DNA of 28,513 nucleotides from CAZFUY01 sp964522445 (lineage in GTDB: Bacteria; Pseudomonadota; Gammaproteobacteria; SZUA-229), in assembly GCA_964522445.1 (NCBI GenBank), contig CAZFUY010000027.1:1-28513 (forward strand), in the 5' to 3' direction. Every line of letters begins with the position of its first letter. Position 1 is the first letter of the stretch. Under the pieces are notes generated by a model. It was not told where the DNA came from. It ran no database searches and saw only the letters and a program-made list of their open reading frames with translations. Both the position numbers and the translations under genes were made by a program. Of the stretch, positions 1 through 8,469 are shown piece by piece.

Positions 1-51
1 TTCGTTCAAGCTAAGGTCAGAATAACGACCTGTTTGATCTAATAAAGCCAT
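1..51 (-). CDS. cbbM: Form II RuBisCO large subunit, N-terminal fragment
   Basis: Only the first 17 codons lie in the window; the gene runs off the left edge. The peptide reads MALLDQTGRYSDLSLNE, which matches the characteristic N-terminus of form II RuBisCO (DQS-RY-DL-LKEEDLI type). The ATG is at 49-51 on the minus strand, with a strong ribosome binding site (AGGAGAGC, complement of 57-64) six bases or so upstream. Form II RuBisCO carboxylates ribulose-1,5-bisphosphate in the Calvin-Benson-Bassham cycle and is typical of sulfur-oxidising and other chemolithoautotrophic proteobacteria living at low oxygen or high CO2. A divergent CbbR-type regulator next door supports the call. The family assignment rests on a very short peptide plus context, and everything beyond codon 17 is unseen. 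Confidence 0.8.
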   Translation of the reverse strand, partial: MALLDQTGRYSDLSLNE

Positions 52-174
52 TGAAAGCTCTCCTGTTAAAAAATTCGGTCTGGTCATGCAGGCTTGTGCT
101 GTCTAGCCGCTGCCAGGGTGGTTACTATAATTGTGCTTAAACATAATTAACACTCAATGTTTTTGATTGTTATA

Positions 175-190
175 ATAAGTTATTACTTAT
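175..190. promoter_or_regulatory. Candidate CbbR operator between cbbM and cbbR
   Basis: A perfect inverted repeat, ATAAGT-TATT-ACTTAT, sits in the 334-base intergenic space between the divergent cbbM and cbbR starts. Inside it is TAA-N8-TTA, which fits the TNA-N7/8-TNA shape described for CbbR binding sites. Reading towards cbbM, a possible promoter (TTACAA, 18 nt, TATAAC) overlaps the repeat. The rest of the gap (52-385) holds AT-rich sequence, a hairpin repeat at 228-296 and the cbbR ribosome binding site. The operator role is inferred from position and symmetry only. Confidence 0.4.
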
Positions 191-227
191 GGTTGTAACT
201 AAGATGAAATATAGCTTATGGCTCATG

Positions 228-296
228 GTAGGGTGCGCCGTGCGCACCAAAAGCCCAATAGTTCAGTATTTTCATGGTGCGCATGGCGCACCCTAC
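228..296. repeat. REP/REPIN-like inverted repeat
   Basis: Two 22-nt arms (228-249 and 275-296) are inverted complements of each other with a single mismatch, separated by 25 nt. The outer part reads GTAGGGTGCGCC. GC-rich arms in AT-rich flanks, and this GTAGGGTGCGC core, resemble dispersed palindromic repeats seen in many bacterial genomes, often associated with REP-associated tyrosine transposases. It lies 90 bases upstream of cbbR and could form a strong hairpin in its leader if transcription starts to its left. Only one copy is visible here, so its repetitive nature is inferred. Confidence 0.65.
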
Positions 297-385
297 ATAA
301 TATAGATACAGATTTTCCTTAACTTATTGGCATTGTCTCTAAACCCCAATGCCTTCAACCCCTGTGATGCAGAGGATACAGAAAT

Positions 386-1306
386 ATGGCTCTTAACCTG
401 ACTTTTCGTCAGCTCAAGGTATTTGAAGCAGCAGCCCGACACCTGAGCTATACCCGTGCTGCTGAGGAATTACATCTCAGCCAGCCGGGGGTTTCTATGC
501 AAATCAAGCAGTTAGAAGAGGTGGTTGGCTTGCCTTTATTTGAGCAGATTGGTAAAAAAATGCACCTGACCACAGCGGGACGAGAAATATTTGCCTATAG
601 CCAGAGCATTGGTCATTTGCTGGATGAAGCAGAAGCGGTGATGGAGGAACTAAAAGGCGTACAGTCGGGTCGGCTGGCTATCTCTGTTGCTACAACGGCC
701 AGTCACTTTGCTACCCGTTTACTGGCGGCTTTTTCTCAGCGTTATGATGGCGTTACGATTAGTCTGGATATTACTAATCGGGCGAGCCTGCGTGAACAGC
801 TGGATAATAATCAACCAGATCTGGTCATTATGGGGCAGCCACCAGAAGGCATGGATGTAGAATCAGAAACCTTTATGGAAAACCCGCTGGTAATGATCGC
901 CCCCGCAAATCATGCTCTGGTTAAAGAAAATAATATTCTACTAAAGCGATTTGAAGATGAGCACTTTGTTGTGCGCGAAGCAGGTTCGGGTACTCGAAGT
1001 GCTATCCAGCGTTTTTTTGGTGAGCACGGTGTGAGTTTTCATACAGGTATAGAAATGAGTTCTAATGAGGCCATCAAGCAGGCAGTAGAAGCTGGGCTGG
1101 GTTTAGGTATTGTATCGATTCATACATTAGAACTTGAGCTTGAAACGCAACGTTTATTGATTTTAGATGTGGAAGACTTTCCTATTATGCGTCACTGGCA
1201 TATTGTGCAGCGCAGTGGGAAAAGGCTGTCACCTGTGGCGCAGGCATTTAAACAGTTTGTGCTGGATGAAGCGGAGCAGTTTATTCGGCTTAGCTCCAGC
1301 GTTTAA
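386..1306 (+). CDS. cbbR: LysR-family transcriptional regulator, CbbR type
   Basis: The 306-residue protein has the standard LysR length and layout: an N-terminal winged helix-turn-helix (about residues 5-65, with SYTRAAEELHLSQPGVSMQI as the recognition region), a linker helix, and a periplasmic-binding-protein-like effector domain from about residue 92. CbbR proteins activate Calvin-cycle operons from divergent positions in response to metabolites such as RuBP or NADPH. The divergent neighbour begins like form II RuBisCO, which makes CbbR the most likely identity. The start is supported by AGAGGA at 371-376, nine bases upstream of ATG. Its 3' end overlaps the convergent apeR by 17 nt. A role in controlling the aryl polyene operon cannot be excluded but nothing in the sequence shows it. 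Confidence 0.85.
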   Translation: MALNLTFRQLKVFEAAARHLSYTRAAEELHLSQPGVSMQIKQLEEVVGLPLFEQIGKKMHLTTAGREIFAYSQSIGHLLDEAEAVMEELKGVQSGRLAISVATTASHFATRLLAAFSQRYDGVTISLDITNRASLREQLDNNQPDLVIMGQPPEGMDVESETFMENPLVMIAPANHALVKENNILLKRFEDEHFVVREAGSGTRSAIQRFFGEHGVSFHTGIEMSSNEAIKQAVEAGLGLGIVSIHTLELELETQRLLILDVEDFPIMRHWHIVQRSGKRLSPVAQAFKQFVLDEAEQFIRLSSSV

Positions 1307-2516
1307 AAACCAGTGAAGTATTAATGCCACCAAAAGCAAAGTTATTGCTTACAAAATGCTCTATTTCCAGTTCTCGACCATCGCCAGTAATGTAATCCAG
1401 GTCTGCGCATTCTTCATCAATATTGTCCAGATTAACGGTGGGAGAGAACCAGTTGTTATTCATCATTTCAATACCAATCCAGGCTTCGATGCTACCGCAT
1501 GCGCCTAGCGTGTGACCCATATATGATTTTAATGAACTGATAGGTGTGTTGCTTCCAAATACATTTTTAGTTGCCTGTGATTCTGTAATATCACCTCGTG
1601 GAGTGGCTGTGCCATGGGCATTGATATAGCCCACTTCTGAAGCGGGAAGATTTGCGTCTTCCAGTGCTTTTTCCATCGCAACCTGCATGGTGGCTGCGTT
1701 GGGTTGAGTAATGTGAGTGCCGTCGGAGTTTGTATGATAGCCGATGATTTCGGCGTAAATTTTTGCCCCTCGTGCTTTGGCATGTTCAAATTCTTCAAGA
1801 ACCAGAGTGGCAGCCCCTTCGCCAATGACCAGCCCATCACGATCTCGATCAAAAGGTCGGGGTGAGGTATGAGGTTTATCATTGCGAATACTGGTGGCAA
1901 ATAATGTATCGAATACTGCGGCCTGGGTTGCATCCAGTTCTTCTGCGCCGCCCGCTAACATCATGGTTTGCATGCCGTATTTGATGGCTTCGTAGGCATA
2001 GCCTATACCCTGGCTGCCGGAAGTGCAGGCGCTACTGGTGGTAATAACGCGCCCCTTAAGCTTAAAAAATACGTCCAGATTTACAGGTGTTGTATGAGGC
2101 ATCATTTTTAGATAGGTATTTGCATTGATGCCTGCCATTTTGTCATGTACCAGCATGTCGGCAAAATCACGTAAAGCATTGGGTGTGCCAGAGGATGATC
2201 CATAGGAAACGCCCATGCTGCCATCCTGAATCTCAGGGTCATCTAAAAGGTTTGCATCGTCAAGAGCTAGCTCTGATGCACGAGTTGACATTAATGCTAC
2301 GCGTCCCATGCTGCGTATTTGCTTACGCGTATAATGTTCTGGTGTGCTAAAGCATGTTACCGGGCCACCAAGGCGAGTGCGCAAATCTTCATAGCGATTC
2401 CAGTTATCCATTCTGGCTATGCCGCTTTTTTTATTTTTTAAATTTTCAAAAACTGTCTGCCAGGTCTGGCCTATTGGCGTGACAGCAGACATGCCTGTTA
2501 CAACAACCCGTTTCAT
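1290..2516 (-). CDS. apeR: Beta-ketoacyl-ACP synthase of the aryl polyene pathway (ApeR)
   Basis: The protein is a 408-residue FabF-like ketosynthase with a complete catalytic triad: Cys164 in SSACTSGS, His301 in AHGTATP and His335 in GHTLGA, plus the NNFAFGG loop near the C-terminus. In characterised aryl polyene systems ApeR is one of the condensing enzymes acting with ApeO/ApeC. The ATG at 2516 was chosen because it forms a TAATG overlap with the apeQ stop; a TTG two codons upstream is possible but less likely. This is the last gene of the operon, and its 3' end runs 17 nt into the convergent cbbR, leaving no room for a separate terminator between them. Confidence 0.88.
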   Translation of the reverse strand: MKRVVVTGMSAVTPIGQTWQTVFENLKNKKSGIARMDNWNRYEDLRTRLGGPVTCFSTPEHYTRKQIRSMGRVALMSTRASELALDDANLLDDPEIQDGSMGVSYGSSSGTPNALRDFADMLVHDKMAGINANTYLKMMPHTTPVNLDVFFKLKGRVITTSSACTSGSQGIGYAYEAIKYGMQTMMLAGGAEELDATQAAVFDTLFATSIRNDKPHTSPRPFDRDRDGLVIGEGAATLVLEEFEHAKARGAKIYAEIIGYHTNSDGTHITQPNAATMQVAMEKALEDANLPASEVGYINAHGTATPRGDITESQATKNVFGSNTPISSLKSYMGHTLGACGSIEAWIGIEMMNNNWFSPTVNLDNIDEECADLDYITGDGRELEIEHFVSNNFAFGGINTSLVFKRWS

Positions 2517-3241
2517 TAACAAATCCCACCATTAACTGATATGACCTGACGGGTAATATAACCTGCCAGATCTGAACATAAATAACTGACAAGGCTGGCC
2601 ACTTCTTCTGTTTTGCCGGCACGGCGCATGGGGATGATCTTTAAGGCTTCATCCACGGGCGCATCCTTGATCATATCGGTTTCAATAAGACCCGGTGCTA
2701 CACAGTTGACAGAAATTTTACGTTTAGCCATTTCTACTGCCAGCGCCTTGGTTGCGCCAATTATACCTGCTTTTGCGGCGCTGTAATTGACCTGTCCCCG
2801 GTTGCCTATAATGCCAGAAACAGATGCAAGTGTGACAATTCGTCCGCCCTGTTTTGCTCTTACCATGGGCATAATTAGAGGATTTAGTACATTATAAAAA
2901 CTGTCCAGATTGGTATGAATTACGCTGTCCCAGTCGTCTGAGCTAAGGGCCGGGAAGGCGTTATCTCGGGCGATTCCTGCGTTGCAGATGACTCCATAAT
3001 ATGCGCCGTGAGTTTCAGTATCGGCTTCTAGCTGCTCTAAGCACTGCTTGCGGTCTGATACATCAAATTGCAGAATGCGAGCTTTTCTGCCCATGGATTC
3101 AATTTCTTTATGTACTAATTCAGCATCTTTAATACGACTGCGGCAATGTAAAATGATATCAAAACCGTCTTCGGCCAGCTTCAGGGCAATGGCTTTGCCA
3201 ATGCCTCGACTAGAACCTGTAATAAGAATTGTGCGTGACAT
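2516..3241 (-). CDS. apeQ: 3-oxoacyl-ACP reductase, FabG-like (ApeQ)
   Basis: This is a short-chain dehydrogenase/reductase of 241 residues. It has the NAD(P)-binding glycine motif TGSSRGIGKA at the N-terminus, an NAG element (CNAGIA), the catalytic Ser region (LASVSGIIG) and YSAAKAG carrying the catalytic Tyr and Lys. It would reduce the beta-keto group after each condensation during polyene assembly. I place the start at 3241 (MSRTILITG) because FabG proteins begin just before the first beta strand; an upstream ATG at 3271 would add ten residues and overlap apeP by 20 nt. The stop overlaps the apeR start (TAATG), suggesting translational coupling. Confidence 0.87.
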   Translation of the reverse strand: MSRTILITGSSRGIGKAIALKLAEDGFDIILHCRSRIKDAELVHKEIESMGRKARILQFDVSDRKQCLEQLEADTETHGAYYGVICNAGIARDNAFPALSSDDWDSVIHTNLDSFYNVLNPLIMPMVRAKQGGRIVTLASVSGIIGNRGQVNYSAAKAGIIGATKALAVEMAKRKISVNCVAPGLIETDMIKDAPVDEALKIIPMRRAGKTEEVASLVSYLCSDLAGYITRQVISVNGGIC

Positions 3242-3251
3242 AAGATCGACT

Positions 3252-3680
3252 TTATTGGGGTTGGTAAACATTTAAGCTGGCTTCTGCCAGCAACTGGTCA
3301 GATGAAATCTGACAATCAAAAACACCCAGCTCATCACTCTGGTAGCTTCTATCTATTGAAATATTAAGAATACTACCTAACTGGAAGCTGCTTACATAGG
3401 GCGTGTACTTGCGAGTGCCAAGTAAATACCCGGGCTTGATGGCTTTGCCTTTTTGTATGGCGTGTACACCTGCCCATGCTGCGATGGTTTGAGCCATATA
3501 TTCAATGCCAATCCAGGCGGGTACTTCATTGTTTTCGTTTAGAAATTCTGAGTTTTTAGTAATGTAAACCTGGGATGTAAGGCTGTTATCATCAAAGCTG
3601 ATAACTTTATTAATCAGTGACATATTATCTCGATGTGCCACAAGTTCATCAATTGAATATTGAGTGATGTCGATGTTCAT
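3252..3680 (-). CDS. apeP: Hotdog-fold 3-hydroxyacyl-ACP dehydratase (ApeP)
   Basis: The 142-residue protein belongs to the ApeP/FabA-FabZ-like hotdog group. The segment WIGIEYMAQTIAAWAGVHA matches the central helix of this family (the E-MAQ motif carries the acidic catalytic residue), followed by GYLLGTRKY. In aryl polyene biosynthesis two dehydratases, ApeI and ApeP, remove water after ketoreduction to create the conjugated double bonds. The start overlaps the apeO stop by four bases (ATGA). The downstream neighbour is the reductase apeQ, which carries out the preceding chemical step. Confidence 0.82.
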   Translation of the reverse strand: MNIDITQYSIDELVAHRDNMSLINKVISFDDNSLTSQVYITKNSEFLNENNEVPAWIGIEYMAQTIAAWAGVHAIQKGKAIKPGYLLGTRKYTPYVSSFQLGSILNISIDRSYQSDELGVFDCQISSDQLLAEASLNVYQPQ

Positions 3681-4867
3681 GCTTTTCCCAGAATAATGCT
3701 CACATTATTGCCGCCAAAGGCAAATGAGTTGCTCATAACTCTTGCTGTATTTTCAGTGGCTGCGGATTCTACCAGATTCAGCGGCTGTAAGCTTTCATCC
3801 TGTTGATGATCCCATATATGAGGGGGTAATTGCCCCTTCTTATTGAGATTTGATAATGTTAGCCAGCAGTGTGCCAGTTCAATTGCGCCTGCTGCCCCCA
3901 GGGTATGACCTGTCATAGGCTTGGTACTGCTACAGGGAATATCAGAACCAAATACGCGATGCATGGCTTTGCTTTCCATGTCATCATTTTTAGGTGTTGC
4001 TGTGCCGTGTAGATTGACATAATCGATTTGTGTGGCATCCAGGTTAGCGTCTAATAATGCAGCTCGCATTGCGTTTTCAGCGCCATCACCTTCAGGATGC
4101 GGGGCTGACATATGATGTGCGTCGGATGACTCGCCCGTGCCCAGTAACTGAATTTCAGATTTATGTTTATCAAGAATAAATAAAGCCGCACCTTCGCCAA
4201 TAGTAATGCCGCTGCGGTTATGGCTAAATGGATTGCAAATTTCAGCTGAAACAGATTCCAGAGAGCTAAAGCCATTAAGGGTTAATTTGCACAGGCTATC
4301 GATTCCGCCAACTATTGCCGCATCACAGATACCAGCCTGAATATAATTTTTTGCGCTGGAAAAAACTTTGCCACTGGAGGAGCAGGCGGTAGATATCGTA
4401 ATGGCAATATTTGTCAGGCCAAGATACAGAGCCAGAAACTCTGCAACACTGCCCATTTCCTGTTTTCTGTAATGGTGTTCTTCGGGAAACTGTCTGTCTG
4501 TGAGATATTCAGCTAAAGCAGATTCGCCTTCGCGTATGCCGGCTGTGCTAGAACCAAGAACCACGGCTATTCTATCTTTGCCATAACGATCAATTAGATT
4601 ATCAACCTCATCTGAAATCTGAGCCAGTGCAGCCAACGTGAGTTGGTTGTTGCGACATTTATAGATGGCATAACGATCATCAATTTCAGGAAGAGAGCAG
4701 CTAACCTCGCCGACAATAACGTCAGCATTTATTAATAAATCTGCCTTACTTACCATGCCTTTTTGTGAGCCGCTAAATAAATTATTCACTACTTCATTCT
4801 TATTTGCGCCTAATGGGCTGACTATTCCAAGGCTGGGTAAATAAAGTCTGGTTGTGTGCGGATTCAT
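3677..4867 (-). CDS. apeO: Beta-ketoacyl-ACP synthase (ApeO)
   Basis: The 396-residue ketosynthase has Cys162 in STACSSSG, His287 in LHGTATP and His321 in GHTLGAAG, and ends with SFAFGGNN. All catalytic residues are present. In Xenorhabdus and E. coli aryl polyene systems ApeO is the ketosynthase that pairs with the cysteine-less ApeC in a KS/chain-length-factor-like complex. It overlaps both neighbours by four bases (apeN upstream, apeP downstream), so translation is probably coupled. It is clearly divergent from ApeR in the same operon, so the two are not a recent duplication. Confidence 0.87.
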   Translation of the reverse strand: MNPHTTRLYLPSLGIVSPLGANKNEVVNNLFSGSQKGMVSKADLLINADVIVGEVSCSLPEIDDRYAIYKCRNNQLTLAALAQISDEVDNLIDRYGKDRIAVVLGSSTAGIREGESALAEYLTDRQFPEEHHYRKQEMGSVAEFLALYLGLTNIAITISTACSSSGKVFSSAKNYIQAGICDAAIVGGIDSLCKLTLNGFSSLESVSAEICNPFSHNRSGITIGEGAALFILDKHKSEIQLLGTGESSDAHHMSAPHPEGDGAENAMRAALLDANLDATQIDYVNLHGTATPKNDDMESKAMHRVFGSDIPCSSTKPMTGHTLGAAGAIELAHCWLTLSNLNKKGQLPPHIWDHQQDESLQPLNLVESAATENTARVMSNSFAFGGNNVSIILGKA

Positions 4868-5460
4868 AGTTTGTCCACGGCTAATGTTTTTATGTGAACG
4901 GTGTAGCCCCTTTTTAGATGTTTATAGGTCACATCCTTATTCCACTGTTTGTTATTAGTAAAGCGAATAGTTATTATCGGCTCATTGTTATTTAGAAGCT
5001 GGCGACCAAGTTTATCAAATTTTAAAGATGCTGTGGTCTGTTGCAGTTGCTGATTTAATTTTTTAACAGGCCAGTAAATTAATTGCAGGTCGGCTAATAA
5101 ATATTCAATATCTAGTTGTGATCCAAGTGTGGGAGAAGCTTCCAGTACATACAGATTATTTTCTGAGTAGATTGAAAATAATTTCATACCAATATGGCTT
5201 ATGCCGACCATTTTAAATGAATGATCTGAAATTTCGAGTTTGCCAATAAACTGATGCTGCTGCCCATTAAAATCAATGCTCACGCTCTGGGTGAGACTAA
5301 CGGCTGTATCGAGAGCCATTGGTGGAAGTAATGATATATTTAGGTTTTTATCTAAAGTGATAACGGGAAGACTGCTGTGTTCTTTTTTTAAAGGAGCAGA
5401 GCAGCTGCTTAAAAAAGATATGAGTAGAAAGAATATAGTTATTGCAGCAGGAAAATTCAT
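4864..5460 (-). CDS. apeN: DUF3261-type outer-membrane lipoprotein (ApeN)
   Basis: The 198-residue protein starts with a lipoprotein signal peptide, hydrophobic to residue 16 and with lipobox LSSC at Cys20. The mature part is mostly beta-rich without catalytic motifs. Its place between the MMPL exporter apeM and the ketosynthase apeO is that of the DUF3261 lipoprotein found in aryl polyene clusters. It presumably acts at the outer membrane with the LolA-like ApeL and the exporter ApeM in placing the finished pigment-lipid. The four-base overlap with apeO and eight-base gap to apeM put it firmly in the operon. Confidence 0.75.
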   Translation of the reverse strand: MNFPAAITIFFLLISFLSSCSAPLKKEHSSLPVITLDKNLNISLLPPMALDTAVSLTQSVSIDFNGQQHQFIGKLEISDHSFKMVGISHIGMKLFSIYSENNLYVLEASPTLGSQLDIEYLLADLQLIYWPVKKLNQQLQQTTASLKFDKLGRQLLNNNEPIITIRFTNNKQWNKDVTYKHLKRGYTVHIKTLAVDKL

Positions 5461-5468
5461 AATAAAAA

Positions 5469-7847
5469 TTAATCTGTTTTAGCTGTTGTTGAACTAAAGT
5501 TAAGGCCTGCTATTGGTGAAAGCAGAAAAGCCAGACTAATACCCGTTAATACAATCAAGCCAAAACTATGTAATACAGGTGTATTGCTAAGGGCGAGCAG
5601 GCCAAATGAAAATATAGTTGTTAATGCGGATAATAAAATAGCGAGCATTGTAAATTCAGATTTGCTTTTATTTTCAGCGAAAAATAAAGTGTAATCAATG
5701 CCAATGCCTAAAATTAATATTACGGCTAATAGATTAAAATACTGTAGTTTAATATTGAGTAACACCGCAATAGATAAAGCGCCAAGAGCGGCTAATAGTG
5801 GTGGCAGAATAACCAGTATTGATTTGTACCAGTTGTAACGAAAAACCAGAAAAACAAATATCAGGCCATAGGCTATAAAGATTAAATTGCCCGCATATTC
5901 ACGATATTTTTTAAGCAAGGCAGAAATATTATCTACATAATCAATAAATTGAATTCCCGGCGGCGGTGTTAATGCTTTTAAAGCATTGATATCTTTAATG
6001 CCATATAAACTAATGATGCTGGCATATTCATTGCTATTATCCAGTCTTCCAATCCAGTGAAATTTAGATGGTAAAGAATATTCTGTGGTCAGCCAGTTAT
6101 TTATATTTAAAGTATTTTTATTGCTGATAAAGTCAGTGATAATATCTTCAGTTTTTGATCTGGAAAATCCTATATCAAGAAGATATTGTTTTAATACAGA
6201 GTGTTCGTTATTGATATTGCTTTTAAGTAAGTTAAAATTATTAAGCTGGCGCTTTTGAGAAGGTGAATAAATGGCTGTGCCCTGATAGCTGGCCAGTTTT
6301 TCTTCAGCAACAAGATTGTTGAGTGATTTATATAAATCTTCTTCTAGTTGCAGAACTTTTTCTGCTGAATCAGCTTTGACTAAAAAAAACTGGTTCTCTC
6401 CATTAGTGTGGATGGCATTCTTAATCTGTTTTTCTTCAGCAACAACCTGTTCTGATTTGCTTTGCAGGTTGCGGATATTGTCATCATTTTCCAAATGAAA
6501 ATATAGAAAAGATCCAGATATTATTATTGATAGAAATATGAATGTATGTAGCTGGCGTTGTGATATTTTATTCCACAGGGATAAAAAACTTGCTGAAATA
6601 GATAAGGCCATTGAAGGGTTTGAATTTTTGTTTTTTCTGCTTAATGATGGATAAATAAATAGCACGCAGCAGTAGGCGGCTAATATACCAGTGGCAGAAA
6701 AAACAGCTATTTGCCTTAAGCCCGGAAAAGGAGCAATAGCCAGAGTCAGGTATGCCATTGTACTGGTAAGCATGCCCATGCTTATGCCGGGAAGTATGTT
6801 TTTTATTATTGTGCTGTTGTTATTGTTGTCGAGCTGCTCGGTAAAATAATGGAATGAGTAATCGATAGAAACACCAATCAGGCTTGATCCAAATACAAGC
6901 GTAAAAATATGAATTTCATTAAAGACAATAAAGCAGGCAGACAGGCCAAGTAAAATACCTGAAAAAATTGATACAAGGCTAAGTAACAGAGGGGTAAATG
7001 ATTTAAAGGTTATGAATATAAGTATCAGTATGCCTATGATAGAGCCCGCGCCAATAGTGGCTATTTCCTGTCTCGCTGAATTTGTGCCTGCAATTGCGTG
7101 ATGAATAGCGCCCATGGAAAGAATATAGGTGTCTTTTGATGATGCAATGACTTTGCTTTTTGCCTGTTGATAAAACTGGCTAAATTGTGTTTGTAGATTA
7201 AGTGAATACACGTCATTGATTATTTCAGTTGAAATAAAAACATAATGTTTATTATTGTAATTGCTCCATAAATGATTGTTTTCAATGCTCAGATTTTCAG
7301 CAAGGCTACTTTGTTCTTCCAGAAAATCATGAAAAGTAAAAAATGGATCATTCTCCAGTTGATTGCTGGCTAAAGCGTTCATTGGATTATATAGATGTCT
7401 TAATGCCTGTTGAACGATGCTTTGCGGGTTGTTTTGTTGCAGTAATTCTCTGTGTGAGGCGCTTAGTAATTTATTACGGTAAGGGTAGTAAGTCAGGTAT
7501 ATTTCTTTTTGCTGGTTATCACTGATGGTGTAAGTCGTTTTAGAAAACAGCTTTGATTTTTTTAGTTGGCTATAAAAAATATCAGCTGATTCAAGAGCCT
7601 TTGTTTTTTCTTTGTGTCCAACCAGGAATACAACTTTCTTGCCAATGTTCTCTGTTATTTTACTTACTGCGTTTTCAGTAACGGGGTCGTATTCAGATTT
7701 GGGCAGTAGTTTTATAATGCTGCTTTCAATTCTAGCCCCATTGTTTAGTTTTGAAACCAAATAAGCAGAAGAGATTAGAATAATTAATATCCAGACCCCG
7801 AACTTTGTGGTGTTGCTAAAATTCAAAGCTTTTCTCTTCTTCGTCAC
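5469..7847 (-). CDS. apeM: MMPL/RND-superfamily exporter (ApeM)
   Basis: The 792-residue membrane protein has the two-half architecture of MMPL/RND transporters: a single N-terminal membrane segment (about residues 14-31), a large periplasmic loop, a membrane bundle around 265-400, then a second segment (about 435-450), a second periplasmic loop and a C-terminal bundle around 660-785. The repeated GSSLIGVSIDYSFHYF and LILGIGIDYTLFFAE motifs mark the equivalent helices in each half, with the acidic residue used for proton coupling. It probably moves the aryl polyene or its lipid conjugate out of the inner membrane. The start is GTG and overlaps apeL by 32 nt; no other start is close. Confidence 0.85.
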   Translation of the reverse strand: MTKKRKALNFSNTTKFGVWILIILISSAYLVSKLNNGARIESSIIKLLPKSEYDPVTENAVSKITENIGKKVVFLVGHKEKTKALESADIFYSQLKKSKLFSKTTYTISDNQQKEIYLTYYPYRNKLLSASHRELLQQNNPQSIVQQALRHLYNPMNALASNQLENDPFFTFHDFLEEQSSLAENLSIENNHLWSNYNNKHYVFISTEIINDVYSLNLQTQFSQFYQQAKSKVIASSKDTYILSMGAIHHAIAGTNSARQEIATIGAGSIIGILILIFITFKSFTPLLLSLVSIFSGILLGLSACFIVFNEIHIFTLVFGSSLIGVSIDYSFHYFTEQLDNNNNSTIIKNILPGISMGMLTSTMAYLTLAIAPFPGLRQIAVFSATGILAAYCCVLFIYPSLSRKNKNSNPSMALSISASFLSLWNKISQRQLHTFIFLSIIISGSFLYFHLENDDNIRNLQSKSEQVVAEEKQIKNAIHTNGENQFFLVKADSAEKVLQLEEDLYKSLNNLVAEEKLASYQGTAIYSPSQKRQLNNFNLLKSNINNEHSVLKQYLLDIGFSRSKTEDIITDFISNKNTLNINNWLTTEYSLPSKFHWIGRLDNSNEYASIISLYGIKDINALKALTPPPGIQFIDYVDNISALLKKYREYAGNLIFIAYGLIFVFLVFRYNWYKSILVILPPLLAALGALSIAVLLNIKLQYFNLLAVILILGIGIDYTLFFAENKSKSEFTMLAILLSALTTIFSFGLLALSNTPVLHSFGLIVLTGISLAFLLSPIAGLNFSSTTAKTD

Positions 7848-8469
7848 TCAAATGATGGTTTTTATTTGATGGGTTTATAAAATCAATTTGTGTGCTGTCC
7901 TGATTTTTCTCGCTAAAAACAATGTTTTTTATTTGTTCGTCACCTGTTAATGATATTTCGTTAAAAATCTTATTTAAAGGTGATGATAGTGGTGTTAGAA
8001 AAATTGTCCATTTTTTAGTGTTGCCCTGATAGGTGACAGAAAAGTATTGCCTAATAGTTTTAATGTCACCAGTAAATAATGCCTGAAAAATAATGTAAAA
8101 GCTCTGCATCCCTGATAGTTTCTTTTGAGTTTTTACAGGCGTTCCATTTTGCAGGGAAATCTCAGTTATTTTGTTTTCGCTGATAATCAGTTTTGACTGG
8201 AATGGTTTATTTATTTTCCAGATAATACCTTTGTCAGCAGAAAACAATATATTACCTCTTGAAATTAAGGGTGAGCTAAGAATTTTTATATGTTTTTTCT
8301 GAATAAAATCACTGCGAAAAAAGTTATTTTTTTGCAGCTTATCTATTACAGAGAAAAAAACAGATGATTTGTCGGAGAATTCCACATTTTTTTTATCAGC
8401 GGCGAACAGGGGTTGATTAATGCAGAATAATAAAAATATCCCGCTTAGAAGATAGTGTCTGAACTTCAC
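7816..8469 (-). CDS. apeL: LolA-like outer-membrane lipoprotein carrier (ApeL)
   Basis: The 217-residue protein has a cleavable signal peptide (cleavage near FAA-DKK, residues 22-24) and a LolA-like fold: FRSDFIQKKHIKILSSPLIS followed by alternating strands such as RGNILFSADKGIIWKINKPF. LolA relatives carry hydrophobic cargo across the periplasm. In aryl polyene operons this paralogue sits beside the MMPL exporter and the DUF3261 lipoprotein, so it likely receives lipid-bound pigment. The start codon overlaps the apeK stop by one base, and the 3' end overlaps apeM by 32 nt. Confidence 0.8.
   Translation of the reverse strand: MKFRHYLLSGIFLLFCINQPLFAADKKNVEFSDKSSVFFSVIDKLQKNNFFRSDFIQKKHIKILSSPLISRGNILFSADKGIIWKINKPFQSKLIISENKITEISLQNGTPVKTQKKLSGMQSFYIIFQALFTGDIKTIRQYFSVTYQGNTKKWTIFLTPLSSPLNKIFNEISLTGDEQIKNIVFSEKNQDSTQIDFINPSNKNHHLSDEEEKSFEF

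Noticed and set aside
386..1306. LysR gene considered as the dedicated regulator of the aryl polyene operon
   Set aside because: It is convergent with the end of the operon and divergent from a form II RuBisCO start, which fits CbbR better; the ape promoter is more than 15 kb away.
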